In this document: in pieces, positions 1 to 5,378 of the stretch
How positions within the stretch are numbered: position 1 is the stretch's first letter
How the letters are laid out: the number at the start of each line of letters is the position of its first letter
Source of the DNA: an uncultured Collinsella sp.
GTDB lineage: Bacteria > Actinomycetota > Coriobacteriia > Coriobacteriales > Coriobacteriaceae
Assembly (NCBI GenBank): GCA_900553345.1
Contig: USDE01000094.1
Span: 1-6,123 of the forward strand
DNA: 6,123 bases
Direction: 5' to 3'
Notes under the pieces: generated by a model
The model's input: only the letters and a program-made list of their open reading frames with translations
What the model was told of the DNA's origin: nothing
The model's database searches: none
Translations under genes and position numbers: made by a program

Positions 1-1958
1 CTGTGCCAGAGAGCGATCTCGATGCGCTTCTAAAGCTTGGCGGCGACATCGATGGCGTGCGCAAGGTGCGCGTGTATGGCCGCATTGGCCAGATGGCGCT
101 GGAGTACGACGAGCCGCGCCGCGCGAGCGTGCTCGATGCTTTGGGCGCGCTCGATGCTCAAGCTATCGCCGATGCCAAGTCGGGCTACGTGATGCAACTC
201 GAGCCGCGCAAGCACAAGCTCGTCATGGATCTTGTCACACTTATCGGCGCCCACTACGCGCGCCGTTGGTTCTTGCCGACGCCTCTGCGTGCGGTGTTTG
301 TCGTGGCCGGTTACATGGCATTTTTGCGCGCTGCCCTTCATGAGCTGGCACAGCCGCGCCTGACCGTTCCTGTGCTCGACGCTTCGGCCATCGGCATTTC
401 GTTCGTCAAGCGTGATGTCGACACCGCGGGCCAGACAATGTTCTTGCTCAACGTGGGCGAGCTGCTCGAGGACTACACTCGCGCCATGAGCGAAAACGAG
501 CTCATCAACTCGCTGCTCGATGTGCCCGACAAGGCGCAAAAGGTTGTCGGCGACACCGAGGTAAGCGTTGCCGCGACCGAGCTCGAGCCCGGCGATTTGG
601 TCGCCGTGCGCACTGGCATGTCCATTTGCATCGACGGTGTTGTCGAGCAGGGGAGCGCTATGGTCAACCAGGCGACCCTGACCGGCGAGCCGCTGGCCGT
701 CGAGCGCAGCGTGGGCGACGATGTGTTCGCCGGTACCGTCGTGGAAGACGGCAGCATCTTGGTGCGCGTGCGCGCCAACACGGCGCAGACCAAGCTCCGC
801 TCGATCGTCTCGCTCGTGCAGACGGCCGATTCGCTCAAGTCCGAGGGCCAGTCGCACATGGAAGACCTCGCCAACAAGATCGTCCCGTGGAACTTCCTGC
901 TCGCGGGCCTGGTTGCGCTTACCACCCGCAGCCTCATCAAGACCTCGGCGGCACTGATGGTCGACTACTCGTGCGCACTCAAGCTCACGGGTTCCGTCGC
1001 CGTCATGACTGCCATGAGCGATGCTGCCAAGATGGGTGTTATGGTCAAGGGCGCCAAGTACTTTGAGTCGTTTGCCAAGGCCGACACCATTGTGTTTGAT
1101 AAGACCGGCACGCTTACCGAGGCGCAGCCGCGTCTTGCCTGCGTGCTCACCACCGATGGTTGGAGCGAGGACGAGATCCTGCGCCTTTCCGCTTGCTTGG
1201 AGGAGCATATTTTCGGGGGCATCCTGCGCTGCGACATCGTGGCGCACGGCATCGCTTCGTCCATTGAAGGGCGTCGCGCCATCATCGGTTCCGCGCACTT
1301 TGTATTTGAGGATGAGAGCGCGCAGCTCGAGTCCGACATTAAGGAGCAAATCGAGTCCCAGATGCAGGGGCTGTCGCCGCTGTACCTGGCGGTCGATGGC
1401 ACCGTTGTGGGCGTGCTCGGTATCGAGGACCCGCTTAAGCCCGGGGTTCGCGAGGCTATCGCCGACTTGCACGCGTTGGGCGTTAAGCACGTGGTCATGC
1501 TCACGGGCGACTCGGAGCGCACGGCCGAGCGCATTGCTCGCGAGGCGGGTGTCGACGAGTTTAAGGCCGAGCTGCTGCCCGAGGACAAGTACGCGTATGT
1601 TGAGCGCATTAAGGGCGAGGGGCGCCACGTTGCCATGGTGGGCGACGGCGTCAACGATTCGCCGGCACTCGGTTTGGCCGACGTGGGGCTGGCAATGGGC
1701 GGTGGAAGCGACATCGCCAAGGAGGTCGCCGATATCATCCTGACCGATACAGATCTCGCCGCGATCGTGCGCCTGCGCCGCATGAGTCAGGGGCTTATCG
1801 ACCGTCTGACGAGTTCGTATTCCAAGGTGATGCTCACCAACTCGGCGCTGTTGGCATTGGGTATTACCGGCATGATTACTCCGCAGGCGTCGTCGCTGCT
1901 GCACAACGGCTCAACGATCGCCTACAGCCTGGGCAACGCAAAGGCTTACCTGCGCTAG
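1..1958 (+). CDS. P1B-type heavy-metal-transporting ATPase, 5' end outside the window
   Basis: A membrane ATPase that moves a metal ion at the cost of ATP; the substrate cannot be assigned. Residues are numbered from the codon at base 3. Residues 1-57 resemble a heavy-metal-associated (HMA) fold without the CxxC pair. Hydrophobic segments lie near 73-135, 290-345 and 605-650. Motifs in order: TGEP 227-230 (actuator), YSCALK 322-327 in the ion-path helix where most P1B pumps have CPC or SPC, DKTGTLT with phosphorylated Asp366, TGDS 501-504, GDGVND 547-552, and the C-terminal LHNGST 633-638. The HP dipeptide of the nucleotide-binding domain is missing: EEH (400-402) is followed by only nine residues before IVAHGI (412-417). 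The first HMA strand appears cut, so the true start is probably upstream of base 1, although a GTG stands at base 3. Codon use matches its neighbours. Family is firm; activity is uncertain. Confidence 0.9.
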   Translation, partial: VPESDLDALLKLGGDIDGVRKVRVYGRIGQMALEYDEPRRASVLDALGALDAQAIADAKSGYVMQLEPRKHKLVMDLVTLIGAHYARRWFLPTPLRAVFVVAGYMAFLRAALHELAQPRLTVPVLDASAIGISFVKRDVDTAGQTMFLLNVGELLEDYTRAMSENELINSLLDVPDKAQKVVGDTEVSVAATELEPGDLVAVRTGMSICIDGVVEQGSAMVNQATLTGEPLAVERSVGDDVFAGTVVEDGSILVRVRANTAQTKLRSIVSLVQTADSLKSEGQSHMEDLANKIVPWNFLLAGLVALTTRSLIKTSAALMVDYSCALKLTGSVAVMTAMSDAAKMGVMVKGAKYFESFAKADTIVFDKTGTLTEAQPRLACVLTTDGWSEDEILRLSACLEEHIFGGILRCDIVAHGIASSIEGRRAIIGSAHFVFEDESAQLESDIKEQIESQMQGLSPLYLAVDGTVVGVLGIEDPLKPGVREAIADLHALGVKHVVMLTGDSERTAERIAREAGVDEFKAELLPEDKYAYVERIKGEGRHVAMVGDGVNDSPALGLADVGLAMGGGSDIAKEVADIILTDTDLAAIVRLRRMSQGLIDRLTSSYSKVMLTNSALLALGITGMITPQASSLLHNGSTIAYSLGNAKAYLR

Positions 1959-1977
1959 CGCTTTTACTTAAGTTTTT

Positions 1978-2023
1978 GGCCTGCATTTGGGCGGTGTTGC
2001 AGCCGCCAGAATGCAGGCCTTTT
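1978..2023 (+). terminator. Rho-independent terminator of the ATPase gene
   Basis: A perfect 10-bp stem (GGCCTGCATT 1978-1987 with AATGCAGGCC 2010-2019) continues, after a G-T wobble and one mismatch, into GGCGG/CCGCC (1990-1994 with 2003-2007) around an 8-base loop. TTTT follows at 2020-2023. It starts 19 bases after the ATPase stop codon. Confidence 0.88.
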
Positions 2024-2027
2024 GCGT

Positions 2028-2056
2028 TTGACCATGTGCTAGCAGAAATATATAGT
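2028..2056 (+). promoter_or_regulatory. Sigma-70-type promoter of the toxin-antitoxin operon
   Basis: The -35 box TTGACC (2028-2033) and the -10 box TATAGT (2051-2056) each match 5 of 6 consensus bases and are separated by exactly 17 bp. Transcription is predicted to begin near 2063, about 34 bases before the antitoxin start. The -35 box lies just past the upstream gene's terminator, so the operon is transcriptionally separate from the ATPase gene. Confidence 0.8.
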
Positions 2057-2065
2057 TGTGCTAGC
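2035..2065 (+). promoter_or_regulatory. Paired operator-like repeats around the -10 box
   Basis: TGTGCTAGC occurs at 2035-2043 (in the promoter spacer) and at 2057-2065 (directly after the -10 box), 22 bp apart, or about two helical turns. Each copy contains the palindrome GCTAGC. Ribbon-helix-helix antitoxins usually repress their own promoter by binding short repeated palindromes, so these are good candidates for the operator of the downstream antitoxin. The repeats and spacing are seen in the sequence; the binding is inferred. Confidence 0.6.
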
Positions 2066-2096
2066 TTAGATAGCAAAAGTCGAAGGTGAGGTTGAG

Positions 2097-2450
2097 ATGG
2101 GTGCTGTTAGCGGCATGGCGCAGGTGAACGTTCGCGTGGATCGCCAGGTCAAGAACCGTGCCGAGGAGGCGCTGCGGCTTTCGGGCGGGTCGCTGCCCGA
2201 GCTCATCAAAAAGGTGGTGGCCAAGGTCGCGCAGGGTGGCGGGCAGTGCGAGGAAGTGCTTGCGGCCGTCGACGACCGGCAGCAGGCCGTCGCGCCCGAT
2301 ACTCCGTTCGCCGCATCATGGGCGGCGGCGGATCAGCTTTACGCGGACCTGGGCATCGCTACGTCGCCCGTATCCGACGATCGCGATTGGGACGTAATCT
2401 ATTCCGACGCCATGGATGAGCATTATCGCCAAAAGGGGATGATCCAGTGA
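2097..2450 (+). CDS. RelB/DinJ-like ribbon-helix-helix antitoxin
   Basis: A 117-residue protein. Residues 7-48 (starting MAQVNVRVDRQVKNRAEEAL) have the pattern of RelB/DinJ antitoxins: a short DNA-binding beta strand (VNVRVD) followed by two helices, the second being LPELIKKVVAKVA. The acidic, probably flexible C-terminal part (about 70-117, with SDDRDWDVIYSDAMDEHY) is the likely toxin-binding arm. The start at 2097 is preceded by AAGGTGAGG (2083-2091), a good ribosome binding site; an internal ATG at 2115 (Met7) lies right at the domain edge and is an alternative. The gene overlaps the PIN toxin gene by four bases, the usual antitoxin-first arrangement. It is expected to neutralise the toxin and repress the operon through the repeats at 2035-2065. 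Family confidence is good; partner and operator are inferred. Confidence 0.8.
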   Translation: MGAVSGMAQVNVRVDRQVKNRAEEALRLSGGSLPELIKKVVAKVAQGGGQCEEVLAAVDDRQQAVAPDTPFAASWAAADQLYADLGIATSPVSDDRDWDVIYSDAMDEHYRQKGMIQ

Positions 2451-2962
2451 GTGGGGCGCCTCTCAAGATTATGGTGGACGCCAACGTATGGGTCGATTCG
2501 TTTTGCGTCGACCATGCCGAGTCGCTTGCCGCGCGTGCGTTTATTGGGCAGGCGGCGGAGACGGGGGCGTTGCTGTTCTTTCCGGTGCATATCGCCAAGG
2601 ACGTGCTATACGTTGTCCAACACGAGCTGAAGCGTAGCGTTCTTGCCAGCGGGGGAGCGCTCGACGAGGCTTCTGCCCGTGCAATTGGCGATGCGGCGTT
2701 GGCGTTTGTTCGGAACATGACCGAAAACGCCACGGCCGTGGGTGCAGATGCGTCGGACCTTTGGCTGGCCGACAAATACTTAGCGCTCCATCGCGATTAC
2801 GAGGACAACTTGGTGCTCGCTGCGTGCAGGCGCGCACAGGTCGATTACTTGGTGACCAACAATCGCAAACTGCTCGAGCATGCCGATCTTGCAGCAAAGA
2901 CCCCGCGTCAAATGATGCCGATTCTGGCCTTGGCCGAACGCGGCGGCGCGGCTATCGGTTGA
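2447..2962 (+). CDS. PIN-domain ribonuclease toxin (VapC-like)
   Basis: A 171-residue protein with the fold markers of PIN-domain nucleases, which cleave RNA using metal ions held by a cluster of acidic residues. Visible candidates are Asp11 in IMVDANVWVD near the N-terminus, Asp52 in HIAKDVLY, Asp117/Asp120 in DYEDNLVLAAC, and Asp133 in the DYLVTNNRKL strand. There is no signal peptide or membrane segment, so it should act in the cytoplasm. GTG at 2447 overlaps the antitoxin stop (GTGA), and AAAAGGGG (2430-2437 region) serves as ribosome binding site; ATG at 2471 (Met9) is an alternative start that keeps Asp11. Translational coupling to the antitoxin is likely. Pairing of a PIN toxin with a RelB/DinJ-type antitoxin, instead of the more usual VapB types, is worth noting. 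The RNA target cannot be told from sequence. Confidence 0.82.
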   Translation: MSGAPLKIMVDANVWVDSFCVDHAESLAARAFIGQAAETGALLFFPVHIAKDVLYVVQHELKRSVLASGGALDEASARAIGDAALAFVRNMTENATAVGADASDLWLADKYLALHRDYEDNLVLAACRRAQVDYLVTNNRKLLEHADLAAKTPRQMMPILALAERGGAAIG

Positions 2963-2974
2963 CGCGAACTGTTT

Positions 2975-3022
2975 GCGGGCCTCTTGGACGACGATGCGCC
3001 AAGGGACCCGCGTTTACTATTT
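2975..3022 (+). terminator. Probable terminator of the toxin-antitoxin operon
   Basis: A 13-bp stem pairs 2975-2987 (GCGGGCCTCTTGG) with 2999-3011 (CCAAGGGACCCGC), with one C-A mismatch and one G-T wobble around an 11-base loop. It is followed by the fairly T-rich GTTTACTATTT. It begins 12 bases after the toxin stop. The T tract is interrupted, so termination may be leaky. The hairpin also sits just beyond the end of the convergent minus-strand gene, but no T-run follows in that direction. Confidence 0.6.
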
Positions 3023-3437
3023 ACAAAAGCTCGGCCTTAATGGCGGGACTTTCTGCGAGCTGCTCGGCTGCCTTTTCGTCGGAGCAGTCGAGTGCTGCCA
3101 GACTGCGGTAGACCCACTCGTTGACCTGGGTGTTCTTGACGCCTGCGGTCTGCATAAGGGCGCCTACCTCGCGGATTGCTGCGAACAGATCGGCTTTGGG
3201 ACCCGTGAGCTCGACCTCGACGCCGCGGTTCTCACTCACGTGGTCGATAAAGCCCTCGACGGTCTCAAGCTGCTGGGCGAGAGCTGCATCATCGTCAGCG
3301 TCCAGCGCGACGAGTGCGTTCGATACCGTGAGGGCGGGATGTCCGCAGGGGACAAAGCCCTCGATGACGTCCATAGCTTCGGTAATGGTTGAGCCCAGGC
3401 CTGCGAGGGCATTGACGAGATACTGTTTGGTATCCAT
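3021..3437 (-). CDS. Hypothetical 138-residue acidic protein
   Basis: I do not recognise this protein. It starts MDTKQYLVNALAGLGSTI and is predicted to be soluble, with no signal peptide or membrane segment. It is rich in Ala, Asp, Glu and Leu, and alternates likely helices with short loops; two cysteines are visible (in VPCGHPALTV near residue 31 and in LDCSDEKAAEQL near residue 117). The start is supported by AAAGGA on the minus strand (3443-3448), five bases before the ATG. The frame is open from a clean start to TAA, and its codon use resembles the neighbouring genes, which supports a real gene rather than a shadow. It is convergent with the toxin-antitoxin operon and divergent from ssrA, so it is probably transcribed alone. 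No function can be given. Confidence 0.75.
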   Translation of the reverse strand: MDTKQYLVNALAGLGSTITEAMDVIEGFVPCGHPALTVSNALVALDADDDAALAQQLETVEGFIDHVSENRGVEVELTGPKADLFAAIREVGALMQTAGVKNTQVNEWVYRSLAALDCSDEKAAEQLAESPAIKAELL

Positions 3438-3471
3438 AACGGTCCTTTCGACGGGTCAATTTTGCTTGGCG

Positions 3472-3499
3472 AAAATATACGTGACGCGATCGGTAGCAA
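3472..3499 (-). promoter_or_regulatory. Possible promoter of the 138-residue protein gene
   Basis: Read on the minus strand, TTGCTA (3494-3499) lies 16 bp from TATTTT (3472-3477), each matching 4 of 6 consensus bases; an overlapping TATATT lies at 3474-3479. The position, about 35 bases before the start codon, is suitable, but the match is weak. Confidence 0.35.
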
Positions 3500-3569
3500 A
3501 AGTGCGAAGTGCGGCGCACATTGGGGTCTTCACAGCTCGTGCATAGAACAGCTGCCTGCCTTTAGAACG

Positions 3570-3578
3570 TGGTAAGAT
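3570..3578 (+). promoter_or_regulatory. Possible extended -10 promoter of ssrA
   Basis: TGG followed by TAAGAT forms an extended -10 element (TGnTAnnnT). No convincing -35 box is seen 16-18 bp upstream. Transcription from here would give a 5' leader of about 90 bases before the mature tmRNA end. A second, weaker option is TTGAAA at 3614-3619, which lacks a good -10 box. Confidence 0.4.
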
Positions 3579-3585
3579 AGCTATC

Positions 3586-3609
3586 CACGAGCGGGGTTCA
3601 CCCCGCGTG
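3586..3609 (+). other. Stem-loop in the ssrA upstream leader
   Basis: GCGGGG (3591-3596) pairs perfectly with CCCCGC (3601-3606) around TTCA; CAC (3586-3588) and GTG (3607-3609) extend it past a two-base bulge. No T-run follows, so it is not a typical terminator. It may be a processing or stability element of the tmRNA precursor. A second weaker hairpin lies at 3632-3649. Confidence 0.4.
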
Positions 3610-3674
3610 TTCCTTGAAAAGTCGACGGGTGTTGGGTACTCGTGCCCGATGCCATCCAGACTTTCCCGACATTC

Positions 3675-4038
3675 GGGGGCGACTGGTTTCGACACGATAG
3701 CTCTGAGAGAGGAAGCAAGCCGAGGTCTCCTCGCCTCGTTAAACAGGGGTACCGTCAAATTGAATTGACAACAACTCTTCTTTTGAGCCTATGGCTCTCG
3801 CTGCTTAGTTTATAGTGGCGCGTCAACCCGGTGATTTCCCCGACACCGGCGCGACGTCATTTTAGGGGAATGCTCCCGCGCACGTAATCGGTATGGCGCG
3901 GGCTAAGACCGAACCGGTTGGGATGCCGCGAGCGTGTCGCTGCGCGCAAAGCGTCCGAGACTAAACCAGCGACTGAGCTTGGAGATGCCAATCAGGGGGC
4001 TTTCGTGGACCGGAGTTCGATTCTCCGCGCCTCCACCA
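3675..4038 (+). ncRNA. ssrA: Transfer-messenger RNA (tmRNA)
   Basis: This RNA rescues stalled ribosomes: charged with alanine, it enters the A site with SmpB and adds a degradation tag to the unfinished protein. The 5' end GGGGGCGACTGGTTTCGACA and the 3' end are hallmarks of one-piece tmRNA. The 7-bp acceptor stem pairs 3675-3681 (GGGGGCG) with 4028-4034 (CGCCTCC), with one G-T wobble. The T-arm is CGGAG-TTCGATT-CTCCG (4011-4027), followed by discriminator A and an encoded CCA at 4036-4038. The tag frame is at 3767-3808. At 364 nt it is a normal size. The stretch 3809-4010 holds GC-rich paired segments expected for the pseudoknots and for the long stem that returns to the tRNA-like domain. 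It has its own terminator at 4047-4084. Confidence 0.96.
3767..3808 (+). other. tmRNA tag reading frame, DNNSSFEPMALAA
   Basis: Starting at GAC (3767-3769), the frame reads DNNSSFEPMALAA and stops at TAG (3806-3808). The ALAA ending is the classic ClpXP/SspB-type degradation signal. GAC is chosen as the resume codon because an A stands four bases before it, as in E. coli tmRNA (A86), and because a TGA lies in frame two codons upstream, so only ATT could otherwise come first. With the charged alanine the tag would be A-DNNSSFEPMALAA. The frame is seen directly; the exact resume codon is inferred. Confidence 0.82.
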
Positions 4039-4046
4039 TAAGTAAC

Positions 4047-4084
4047 AGGCAGGTAGATACTCATATCTACCTGCCTTTTTATTT
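4047..4084 (+). terminator. Rho-independent terminator of ssrA
   Basis: A perfect 13-bp stem, AGGCAGGTAGATA (4047-4059) with TATCTACCTGCCT (4064-4076), encloses the loop CTCA and is followed by TTTTATTT. It begins 8 bases after the encoded CCA. Confidence 0.95.
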
Positions 4085-4089
4085 CTGGT

Positions 4090-4114
4090 CCGCACCGCGG
4101 AGAATCGAACTCTG
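4090..4114 (-). repeat. 25-bp repeat, copy 1, inverted tmRNA T-arm sequence
   Basis: These 25 bases recur identically at 4300-4324. The inner 17 bases (CGCGGAGAATCGAACTC, 4096-4112) are the exact reverse complement of tmRNA 4013-4029, which covers the T-arm and the start of the 3' acceptor strand. Outside those 17 bases the match to tmRNA stops. No intact tRNA or tmRNA can be folded around the copy. Confidence 0.8.
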
Positions 4115-4120
4115 TGCAGG

Positions 4121-4228
4121 GCGCGAGCGTTAAGCAAACGCGAAGCGTTTGTAGCGAGCGGGCGAGGACGCCGACAGGCGGCCGAAGCCGGCGCGGATTT
4201 GCGAAGCAAATACGCAGATTCTCCGCGC
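4121..4228. repeat. Cluster of small hairpins with GAA-type loops
   Basis: This non-coding segment holds a row of perfect inverted repeats: CAAACGC-GAA-GCGTTTG (4135-4151), CGCC-GACA-GGCG (4169-4180), CGGC-CGAA-GCCG (4179-4190) and ATTTGC-GAA-GCAAAT (4197-4211). The last is enclosed by GCGCGG (4191-4196) and CCGCGC (4223-4228). GCGAGCG occurs twice in direct orientation (4123-4129, 4154-4160). The DNA heptamer GCGAAGC, known to form an exceptionally stable mini-hairpin, is present in two of them. GATTCTCCGCGC (4217-4228) is a 12-base direct copy of tmRNA 4019-4030. It resembles a dispersed palindromic repeat; no protein is supported here. Confidence 0.6.
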
Positions 4229-4299
4229 AAAGCCCCAGCTCAAAACAGATGCGATGTTTATCGAATTTCAGCTGGCCTCGCCCAGCATCAACGGATCCC

Positions 4300-4324
4300 C
4301 CGCACCGCGGAGAATCGAACTCTG
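4300..4324 (-). repeat. 25-bp repeat, copy 2, inverted tmRNA T-arm sequence
   Basis: Identical to 4090-4114 and in the same orientation, 210 bp further on. Between the hairpin cluster and this copy, further inverted repeats are visible: CCAGCT (4235-4240) with AGCTGG (4270-4275), enclosing CGAT-GTTT-ATCG. The remaining stretch up to the patatin gene (4325-4396) shows only a minor CCCA/TGGG hairpin (4349-4360), and no clear promoter. Confidence 0.8.
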
Positions 4325-4396
4325 CTCCAAAACCCATGCGCTCGCCATCCCAAAACTGGGTAGAAGAAGGCCAAAACGCAATCGCAGGAGGTCAAT

Positions 4397-5275
4397 ATGA
4401 CTGCAGAAGATAAGGCAAAGAACGCCGGCAAGGTCGCGCTCGTCCTGGAGGGCGGCAGCTTCCGCGGGCAGTTTACCGCGGGCGTGCTCGACGTTCTCAT
4501 GGAGGCTGGCGTTGAGATTCCGGCTGTCTACGGTGTATCGGCCGGCGCCCTCAACGGCGTGAACTATAAGTCGCACCAGATCGGCCGTGCCAACCGCATC
4601 AACCTGGCTTTCTGCAACGACAGCCGCTTCATGGGCGCTGCATCGTTTGCGTCCACGGGTTCCATTGTGGGTTACGACTTCATCTTCAACGACGTCCAAG
4701 ACCGCCTGGATCCCTTTGACAACGAGACGTTCGACGCGAGCCCCATTGAAATGTACGCCGTCGCGACGGACATGCTCTTTGGAACCGCCACGTACCTCCC
4801 GGTCAAAAGCGCTGTGCTCGATCTCGATGCCGTGCGCGCTTCGACTTCGTTGCCGCTGGTGACGCCGCCGGTCGAGATCGACGGGCACAAATACGTCGAT
4901 GGCGGCGTGGCGGATTCGGTTCCTATCGAGCATGTGCTCGAGGAGGCTGGCTTCGACCGCGCGGTCGTCATCGTCACCCAGGACCGCTCGTACGAAAAGA
5001 AGCCCTACGAGTTTATGCCAGCCGCACGCGCTCGCTATGCCGACTACCCCTACCTGCTCGAGGCCATCGAGACGCGCCACGACCGCTATAACATCCAGCG
5101 CATGCATCTGTGGAAGTATGAACGCGAGGGCCGCGCGCTGGTCGTTGCTCCGCAAAAGCCGGTCGAGGTCGGCCATGTTGAGCACGATTCGGCAAAGCTG
5201 CTCGATCTGTATATTCAGGGCCGCCAGGAGGCAAAGCGCTTGCTGGGAGATATCGAGGCGTTTGTCGAGCGCTAG
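4397..5275 (+). CDS. Patatin-like phospholipase family protein
   Basis: A 292-residue cytoplasmic acyl hydrolase of the bacterial patatin family, which cleaves acyl groups from lipids with a Ser-Asp dyad. The oxyanion-hole motif is GGSFRG (19-24), with Ser where many relatives have a third Gly. The nucleophile is Ser48 in GVSAG (46-50), and the catalytic Asp is Asp168 in DGG (168-170), preceded by the family block RASTSLPLVTPPVEIDG. Conserved downstream parts include VVIVTQDRSYEKKP and a helical C-terminus. There is no signal peptide or membrane segment. AGGAGG (4386-4391) stands five bases before the ATG, fixing the start. Length is normal and all catalytic residues are present, so it should be active; the lipid substrate is unknown. 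It stands alone between the tmRNA repeat region and the ribosomal operon, with no clear terminator after it. Confidence 0.92.
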   Translation: MTAEDKAKNAGKVALVLEGGSFRGQFTAGVLDVLMEAGVEIPAVYGVSAGALNGVNYKSHQIGRANRINLAFCNDSRFMGAASFASTGSIVGYDFIFNDVQDRLDPFDNETFDASPIEMYAVATDMLFGTATYLPVKSAVLDLDAVRASTSLPLVTPPVEIDGHKYVDGGVADSVPIEHVLEEAGFDRAVVIVTQDRSYEKKPYEFMPAARARYADYPYLLEAIETRHDRYNIQRMHLWKYEREGRALVVAPQKPVEVGHVEHDSAKLLDLYIQGRQEAKRLLGDIEAFVER

Positions 5276-5338
5276 CGTCGCGACGTCATGACCCATGGAT
5301 GACATGTGCAGAAACTCTGGTCGGAGCCAAAATACCTG

Positions 5339-5366
5339 TTGACTCGTACGGCGAGCGGGGTAATAT
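5339..5366 (+). promoter_or_regulatory. Promoter of the rplM-rpsI operon
   Basis: TTGACT (5339-5344) and TAATAT (5361-5366) are separated by 16 bp. Transcription would start near 5373, giving a leader of about 60 bases. The stretch 5276-5338 between the patatin stop and this promoter shows only a weak inverted repeat without a T-run. Confidence 0.7.
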
Positions 5367-5378
5367 GGACGGGTTACT

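Noticed and set aside
30..1904. 624-codon open frame on the minus strand opposite the ATPase
   Set aside because: It mirrors a clearly recognised P-type ATPase in GC-rich DNA; its translation is rich in Arg, His and Gln, shows no family features and has no ribosome binding site.
3456..3758. 100-codon minus-strand frame upstream of ssrA
   Set aside because: It runs through the tmRNA 5' domain and the ssrA promoter region, so it is not a plausible protein.
4090..4324. CRISPR array
   Set aside because: There are only two copies of the 25-bp repeat, 210 bp apart, with structured rather than spacer-like sequence between them and no cas genes.
3903..4337. 144-codon minus-strand frame containing repeated EFDSPRCG
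   Set aside because: The repeated peptide is only the translation of the two 25-bp repeats, and the frame crosses the tmRNA gene and its terminator.
4300..4395. A minus-strand tRNA ending at the T-arm-like repeat
   Set aside because: Only the T-arm-like part is present; no acceptor, D-arm or anticodon arm can be formed from the sequence before it, and the T-stem itself is mispaired.
5285..5303. Inverted repeat GTCAT/ATGAC as patatin terminator
   Set aside because: The stem is only 5 bp and no T-run follows.
4268..5305. 345-codon minus-strand frame opposite the patatin gene
   Set aside because: It is antisense to a gene with all catalytic motifs in place and runs into the tmRNA-like repeat; composition is typical of a shadow frame.
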